From contig CAZMSJ010000014.1 of NCBI GenBank assembly GCA_964568925.1, positions 1-24,120 on the forward strand: a DNA stretch of 24,120 nucleotides, in the 5' to 3' direction. The DNA comes from CAYQUL01 sp964568925. Its GTDB lineage: Bacteria; Patescibacteriota; Microgenomatia; UBA8517. The stretch's first letter is position 1; every line of letters begins with the position of its first letter. The translations under genes were made by a program, and so were the position numbers. The notes below the pieces were generated by a model. That model worked only from the letters and a program-made list of their open reading frames with translations, was not told where the DNA came from and searched no databases. Positions 20,113-24,120 of this stretch are shown in pieces.

Positions 20113-21229
20113 TATTGTAAAAAGAATGAATGGGGTGCTTGTCCTATTATATTGTGCACTTTTTGTGTTTGGACAAATCCCAACGCTTCTCGGTCAAATG
20201 ATGTCTATTCCCTTTAAGCCGACGGATTTAATTCTAGCCTTGTTAGTGATTCTTAACATTAAGGAACTGTTTGTTTTTAAAAAACTTGTTCCACTTCTTT
20301 TTTCCTCCTGTCTTGCCTTTGCCTTTTTCCCTGCCACTAGTTTAGTAGTAGGTTTCGCATATCTGTTACGGCTTATTGGGATCTTTATCTTAGGCAAAAT
20401 TCTTTTTACTCAAAAGGAAATTATTACAAAAAGAAATGGCCTAGTTGTGTTACTGACTCTGCTATTTCTTGTTGCCATTTTAGGATGGTTTCAATATTTC
20501 TTGTTTCCAGATTTACGACAGCTTTCAGTATTGGGGTGGGATGACCACTACTATCGATTGACCTCTACCTTTCTCGATCCTGCCTTTACCGGGCTTTTAA
20601 TGGTCTTTGGGGTACTTCTATCTTTGATACACCTGAAGTCTACACCTCGATATCTGTTGATCCTATTCTTCTTCCTTACCTTACTTTTAACGTACTCAAG
20701 GGCAAGCTATTTGGCCCTTTCGATCGCATTGTTGTTTTATTTCTATAAAAAACTGACTGTTAAGAGAATCTTTTATGCATTGGCTGTGTTTGCTGTCGTG
20801 CTCCTTTTATTACCACGGCCAGGAGGCGAAGGAGTGAAACTTGAAAGACTCTATTCAATCTCATATAAAATACAAAACGCATCCTTTGGAGTTTCCCTCA
20901 TTAAGAAGTCACCCTTGTTTGGGTTTGGATATAACAATGTTTGTTTGGTTTCGACAAAATATAATAGTGTTGTCGACTCCCAATCAAATTCCTGTCATGG
21001 TCTTGATAACAGTTTTGAAACAATCCTTGTTTCGTTCGGTGTTGTTGGGGCAATAGTACTTATTCGTGAAGGATTATCTTTCTATAAAAAATATCCTCAG
21101 CTATCTGCCGGACTCCCTGTTTTTATAGCTTTTCTCGTTCATGCTCAATTTACCAATACTCTCTTTTATCCATATTGCCTGGGTTTTGTTGTGATGTACG
21201 TTTCAACAGTTATTCTAAAGAAGAGTTAA
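20099..21229 (+). CDS. O-antigen ligase / polymerase-like membrane protein (Wzy_C)
   Basis: The product has 376 residues and about 10-11 hydrophobic helices. Family hallmarks are STFLDPAFTGLLMVFGVLL (about 157-175) and LTYSRASYLALS (about 199-210). A large outer loop contains SPLFGFGYNN (about 278-287) and HGLDNSFETILVSFGVVGAI (about 306-325), where the His of the loop is catalytic in WaaL-type enzymes. It either polymerises repeat units (Wzy) or ligates the glycan to a lipid or surface protein. With the Wzx flippase upstream it completes an export pathway. Its stop TAA (21227-21229) overlaps by 3 nt the stop of the convergent minus-strand gene; the two genes share TTAA. Confidence 0.85.
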   Translation: MKTNNIVKRMNGVLVLLYCALFVFGQIPTLLGQMMSIPFKPTDLILALLVILNIKELFVFKKLVPLLFSSCLAFAFFPATSLVVGFAYLLRLIGIFILGKILFTQKEIITKRNGLVVLLTLLFLVAILGWFQYFLFPDLRQLSVLGWDDHYYRLTSTFLDPAFTGLLMVFGVLLSLIHLKSTPRYLLILFFFLTLLLTYSRASYLALSIALLFYFYKKLTVKRIFYALAVFAVVLLLLPRPGGEGVKLERLYSISYKIQNASFGVSLIKKSPLFGFGYNNVCLVSTKYNSVVDSQSNSCHGLDNSFETILVSFGVVGAIVLIREGLSFYKKYPQLSAGLPVFIAFLVHAQFTNTLFYPYCLGFVVMYVSTVILKKS

Positions 21230-21933
21230 GGAGTGTAAATAACGCTCATTGTTGTTTCTGTTTTGTTTCCTGCTTGGTCAGTTGCTTGGACAACAAGATC
21301 ATTTTGTCCTTCATTGAGGCTTACAATAAGTGAGAATTTACCATTTCCGTCTATTACTGCAATTCGATCATTTACCGTTACCCGTTCAGCATCTGTAATT
21401 CCTTCCACTCGAATTGGTGCATCTTTCGCTGTGAATGATTGCCCTGGACTTGGCTTGGTAATCGTCAGTGTCGGTACAGTCTTATCTAAAGTTATCACAA
21501 CCACGTCAGATTGATTACTTACGTTACCTGTCGCATCTGTGGCCTTAGCAGTGATAGTGTTCTCCCCGTCTGATAACGTGACATCCATTGTAAAGTTTCC
21601 ACCAGCGTCAGCTCTTGTGGAGGTCACCGACCCGTTAACTGTAATCTGTACAATAGATTCAGGTTCAGATTCACCAGATATTGTTTGTGTATCTTTGTTT
21701 GTCTTCTGTTGAACAAAATCAAGTTGTGGAGGTGGAGGAGGAACATTGTCTGTAATCTCGACAGATTGTTTTTGTGCAGGTTGAATAAATCCTGCAATGG
21801 CCGTTAATATTCGAACACCAAAAAACAATAGGAATAATATGATTCCAAGTGTTAGAAGAGAGTAGATAATGACTGTTTTACGAGCCTTTGCTTCTTCTAT
21901 CCTAGCTAATCGAGAATATTGTTGAGCAGCCAT
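21226..21933 (-). CDS. Membrane-anchored protein with two Ig-like domains
   Basis: The product has 235 residues. A charged cytoplasmic N-terminus of about 19 residues (YSRLARIEEAKARK) is followed by one membrane helix (about 20-50), a Pro-rich stretch with PPPPP, and two tandem bacterial Ig-like domains outside. These are about 85-150 (SIVQITVNG ... GGNFTMDVTLSDGENTITAK) and about 155-235 (IRVEGITDAERVTVNDR ... GKFSLIVSLNEGQNDLVVQA). Such domains occur in surface adhesins and as accessory parts of wall enzymes; no catalytic domain is present. The ATG at 21933-21931 begins one nucleotide after the 3' end of tRNA-Thr on the same strand. The mRNA 5' end is therefore probably created by tRNA 3' processing, leaving no leader. 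Confidence 0.75.
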   Translation of the reverse strand: MAAQQYSRLARIEEAKARKTVIIYSLLTLGIILFLLFFGVRILTAIAGFIQPAQKQSVEITDNVPPPPPQLDFVQQKTNKDTQTISGESEPESIVQITVNGSVTSTRADAGGNFTMDVTLSDGENTITAKATDATGNVSNQSDVVVITLDKTVPTLTITKPSPGQSFTAKDAPIRVEGITDAERVTVNDRIAVIDGNGKFSLIVSLNEGQNDLVVQATDQAGNKTETTMSVIYTP

Positions 21934-21934
21934 G

Positions 21935-22007
21935 AGCCTGCGATCGGGATTGAACCGATGACCTACGGTTTACGATACCGTCGCTCTACCAGCTGAGCTA
22001 CGCAGGC
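21935..22007 (-). tRNA. tRNA-Thr (anticodon CGT)
   Basis: A 73-nt cloverleaf on the minus strand. The acceptor is GCCTGCG/CGCAGGC, the D arm GCTC-AGCTGGTA-GAGC, and the anticodon arm ACGGT-ATCGTAA-ACCGT. The anticodon CGT reads ACG. The variable region is AGGTC, the T arm ATCGG-TTCAATC-CCGAT and the discriminator T. CCA is not encoded, unlike tRNA-Val in this window. The next bases are C-ATG, the start of the downstream gene. A -10-like TATACT lies upstream (plus coordinates 22024-22029). Confidence 0.95.
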
Positions 22008-22104
22008 GATACTAACTTTGTGTAGTATACCAAATACGAAAACAGAGATTCCTTTTTGTATTACCGTGTATGACTCCAGAGGATAGCATCCTTTTTATAG
22101 AAGA

Positions 22105-22599
22105 TTACTTAACTTGGAATGAGAAAGTATTTGTGCAAGATACTGGTGTAGGTGTTGGTGTACTACAAGCAGTAGATGCTTCTACAACTCCTCCCCAATC
22201 CCATCCACCATCTGTTCGACCTGACCAGTTGATATCTAGCTGCCACTTTGAACATGGACTTCCAAGACCAAGCTTAACTGTTTCCCCAGCTTTAAGAGTA
22301 ATGGTCGCAGCCTTATCTGCACACTTTGTCTGATCCCAACAATCAAGAAGATAACTAATTGCAACAGGATTTGCTGTAACATTTTTAACATTAAAACAGG
22401 TAGTTGTTGTCCATGTTCCATCGCACTTAGTGATATCAAGATATGGTCCATAGTTGCCGGCTGCACCAGTTCTTGTCAATTGATTGTAAAGAGACTTGTT
22501 ACTTAATACGAGTACTGTAGCGACTGTCAAAAGCGCTACTAAAATGATGCCTAATACTTGTACGTAATTGATAGTTGGTTTGTTTGTTTTCTTAGCCAT
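22105..22599 (-). CDS. Single-pass exported protein, Cys-containing, unknown function
   Basis: The product has 164 residues. After a basic N-terminus (MAKKTNKP) comes one helix (about 14-33, LGIILVALLTVATVLVLSN), then an extracellular domain of about 115 residues. It is rich in Thr, Trp and Cys (7 Cys, e.g. ITKCDGTWTTTTCFNV, LLDCWDQTKC), with a late TPTPTP linker. The number and spacing of Cys suggest disulphides, but I recognise no family. A TATAAT lies 9 nt before its ATG on the minus strand, so it may have its own leaderless promoter even though it begins only 10 nt after the upstream gene. Neighbours on both sides on this strand are also exported, hinting at a surface-protein set. Confidence 0.7.
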   Translation of the reverse strand: MAKKTNKPTINYVQVLGIILVALLTVATVLVLSNKSLYNQLTRTGAAGNYGPYLDITKCDGTWTTTTCFNVKNVTANPVAISYLLDCWDQTKCADKAATITLKAGETVKLGLGSPCSKWQLDINWSGRTDGGWDWGGVVEASTACSTPTPTPVSCTNTFSFQVK

Positions 22600-22609
22600 A
22601 TTTATATTA

Positions 22610-23533
22610 TTATACTGACCACTTAGAACAGGTTATCACACCGTTTGTCGCCTTTTGACAATATCTGAATGAACAATCAACTCTTGTTACTCCTGTTGCA
22701 ATCTTGAAAGCAGCGAATGTACCAGTTACTGAGTTGAGTGCGATTTGCTTTTGAGCAACTGATCCAGCATAAGGATTACATTTTAATTCATAAGATGGTG
22801 TTCCGAGTGTTGAGTTTGTTGGTTTTGGCATACTGCAAGTTACTAGTGAATTGGCTGAGAAATTAGCTGTATTACTTACACACTTTGCACCAGGAACACA
22901 TGCTAATGGTGTTGCTACATCTTTAACTGTAATAGTAGATGCACCTTTGCATACAAACTTCGTTTGATCACTGCTAAAGGTTGTTACAACCATAGAACCA
23001 CCTTGAGCAAGAGCTGTAACACGAAGTGGAATTGCAGGATTTGAATATCCATAGGTCCATCCACAACATACGTTTCGTACTGCTGGCGTTACTGAAAGTA
23101 CCGTAGGTGCAGTTGATACGGCACTGACACTAGTAATAAGGAAGAATGCTGGATTATATGCATTAGTAACCATATCAAACTCTTGACCTTGTTTTAGTGT
23201 GAGTGACTGTGGACTTACAGCTGCATATCGGCAAAGATCACTATCATTTGCTGAAACTCCTCCGCTACAGGTGTTCGATACTAAGTTCCCTCCACAACTT
23301 ATACAAGATGACGAAGTTGAACCTGCTGGACATTCATTTCTACTTTTTGTTTCAACACTGCAACAACCGTTTACACAACTACTTCCACTTACTTTTCCAC
23401 AATCGGATGATGCTGAACCATCTGCATTAGGTGTACAACATGTCCAACCAGCGAGAACAGAAGTGGCGAAAAACATTGTGAGGACGAAGAAGCTAAATGA
23501 AATGCCTATCGAAGCAAACGTGTTTGTTTTCAT
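22610..23533 (-). CDS. Secreted cysteine-rich protein, unknown function
   Basis: The product has 307 residues. A clear signal peptide (residues 1-28, SFFVLTMFFATSVLA, likely cut after VLA) leads into a stretch of about 65 residues with 11 cysteines (GWTCCTPNADG, CVNGCC, CISCGGN). Beta-rich segments with further Cys pairs follow (VCCGW, ACVPGAKC, FRYCQK), about 21 Cys in all. The middle segment SPQSLTLKQGQEFDMVTNAY looks like a bacterial Ig-like or pilin-associated beta domain. No enzyme motif is visible. So many Cys imply an oxidising exterior. It is followed after 10 nt by the next exported protein. No close family is recognised. Confidence 0.72.
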   Translation of the reverse strand: MKTNTFASIGISFSFFVLTMFFATSVLAGWTCCTPNADGSASSDCGKVSGSSCVNGCCSVETKSRNECPAGSTSSSCISCGGNLVSNTCSGGVSANDSDLCRYAAVSPQSLTLKQGQEFDMVTNAYNPAFFLITSVSAVSTAPTVLSVTPAVRNVCCGWTYGYSNPAIPLRVTALAQGGSMVVTTFSSDQTKFVCKGASTITVKDVATPLACVPGAKCVSNTANFSANSLVTCSMPKPTNSTLGTPSYELKCNPYAGSVAQKQIALNSVTGTFAAFKIATGVTRVDCSFRYCQKATNGVITCSKWSV

Positions 23534-23657
23534 ATAATTACTTAACTACATAAACACTATTCCTTGTCAGATATTGATGTCAATACCCCAATTTGCAATA
23601 TGTTTATCCTTAAACTCGGAATAAATTGATAAATAACTCTTTTACAAATATGATCTC

Positions 23658-24034
23658 ATGGCAATAACTGACTTTTTGTTAGAGCTAGTTAGAGGAGTGA
23701 AGTATGAGTTTCCCATTAAAGTAGTATCTCTGTAGAAATACAATTATCAGCTAGTGAAGTGCTTGAACTTGTTAGACATATTTTAGAAGAGTTGTCTCGT
23801 GTGAAAGATTGGAAGGAATCACACCCCACCAGCGACATCTCGATAGGTTGTAACGATGGTGATACCTCTGCACAATCTCTTTGTCTCAATTTTCGTCTTG
23901 GTGAGAATGCAGCGTTGGTTATTCTTCCCGACTTACCTTCACCTCATTCAAGTGCATATGGAATCTATTCAACGCCTGTTTCACCTTACTATATAAATGT
24001 AAAAGAGAATGGTGTTCCACCAATAACTGAGTGA
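23658..24034 (+). CDS. Small acidic protein, reading frame split by a one-base shift
   Basis: An ATG at 23658 opens MAITDFLLELVRGVKYEFPI-KVVSL and meets TAG at 23733. The -1 frame continues at once from 23732 as VEIQLSASEVLELVRHILEE and runs to TGA 24032-24034. Joined, the product would be about 125 residues: an amphipathic helical N-terminus, then a Ser/Pro-rich part ending GVPPITE. An intact-ORF reading would use GTG 23759 and give 91 residues, cutting into the helix. A possible -10 TACAAA (23643-23648) lies 9 nt before the ATG. One missing G between 23732 and 23733, in the assembly or the genome, would explain it. I do not recognise the family. A terminator follows at 24044. Confidence 0.55.
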
Positions 24035-24043
24035 TTAACAAAT

Positions 24044-24070
24044 AAATGGCGCTTTCATAGCGCCATTTTT
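24044..24070 (+). terminator. Intrinsic terminator
   Basis: A perfect 10-bp stem has arms AAATGGCGCT (24044-24053) and AGCGCCATTT (24059-24068) with a 5-nt loop, and a T-run to 24070. It ends the small split gene. Confidence 0.88.
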
Positions 24071-24083
24071 GTTCAAGAGGAAA

Positions 24084-24103
24084 CCCCGGACGCCAGTCCG
24101 GGG
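24084..24103. repeat. GC-rich perfect hairpin at the window edge
   Basis: CCCCGGAC (24084-24091), loop GCCA and GTCCGGGG (24096-24103), followed by ATGAATCG and no T-run. The composition is unlike its surroundings. It may be the start of another element running off the right edge, for example the terminal hairpin of an IS200/IS605-like element, but this cannot be decided here. Confidence 0.45.
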
Positions 24104-24120
24104 ATGAATCGTTTTGCGCG

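Noticed and set aside
1..24120. Alternative genetic code with TGA read as Gly or Trp
   Set aside because: ileS, the beta-CASP-like gene and others terminate at TGA exactly where family length predicts.
1..24120. CRISPR arrays, prophage or integrase genes
   Set aside because: No regularly spaced repeats and no phage or recombinase-like proteins seen.

Overview
The window looks like a chromosomal stretch from a Candidate Phyla Radiation (Patescibacteria) bacterium, most simply a Microgenomates-like lineage. This rests on the style of the L27 protein, on very compact AT-rich spacing, on many genes whose start codon lies only 6-11 nt after a -10 box (leaderless style), and on a mix of core division, wall and ribosomal genes with a large surface-glycan locus. 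The standard code is used: several long genes end in TGA. The taxonomic call is inference from familiar sequence features; no search was run.

Layout. 1-400: the 3' end of ftsZ, a 32-residue membrane peptide with a strong Shine-Dalgarno, and a perfect terminator. 458-3950: a 780-residue secreted modular protein and a beta-CASP/RNase J-like metallo-hydrolase. 3951-4923: a protein-free block of about 970 nt holding two consecutive near-consensus sigma70-type promoters. Each drives a highly structured transcript with its own terminator: RNA-1 (about 165 nt) and RNA-2 (about 600 nt). I recognise neither as tmRNA, RNase P RNA, SRP RNA, a T-box or a known riboswitch, and RNA-2 is the best candidate here for something undescribed. 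4924-11426: housekeeping genes: ileS, an FtsW/RodA flippase-polymerase, rplU, rpmA (with no usable start codon in its frame), parB, lepB (minus strand), tRNA-Val(CAC) and a 60-residue membrane protein.

11437-21229: a surface-polysaccharide region. A secreted LamG plus C39-like cysteine peptidase gene (minus strand, crossed by a 10-N scaffold gap) is divergent from seven tightly packed genes: GT4, GT2, a Wzx-type flippase, a SAM methyltransferase, a GT2 fused to a GT39-like membrane domain, a WaaE-like GT2, and an O-antigen ligase/polymerase-like protein. Together these could assemble, modify, export and polymerise or ligate a cell-surface glycan.

21226-23533: three minus-strand genes for exported or membrane-anchored proteins (Ig-like repeats or Cys-rich), with tRNA-Thr(CGT) ending one nucleotide before the ATG of one of them. 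23658-24120: a small gene broken by a single-base frameshift, a terminator, and a GC-rich hairpin at the very edge that may open another element.

The most useful points for follow-up are the tandem structured RNAs, the tRNA-mRNA junction at 21933-21935, the rpmA start problem, and the scaffold gap, which removes in frame at a 5-nt direct repeat.
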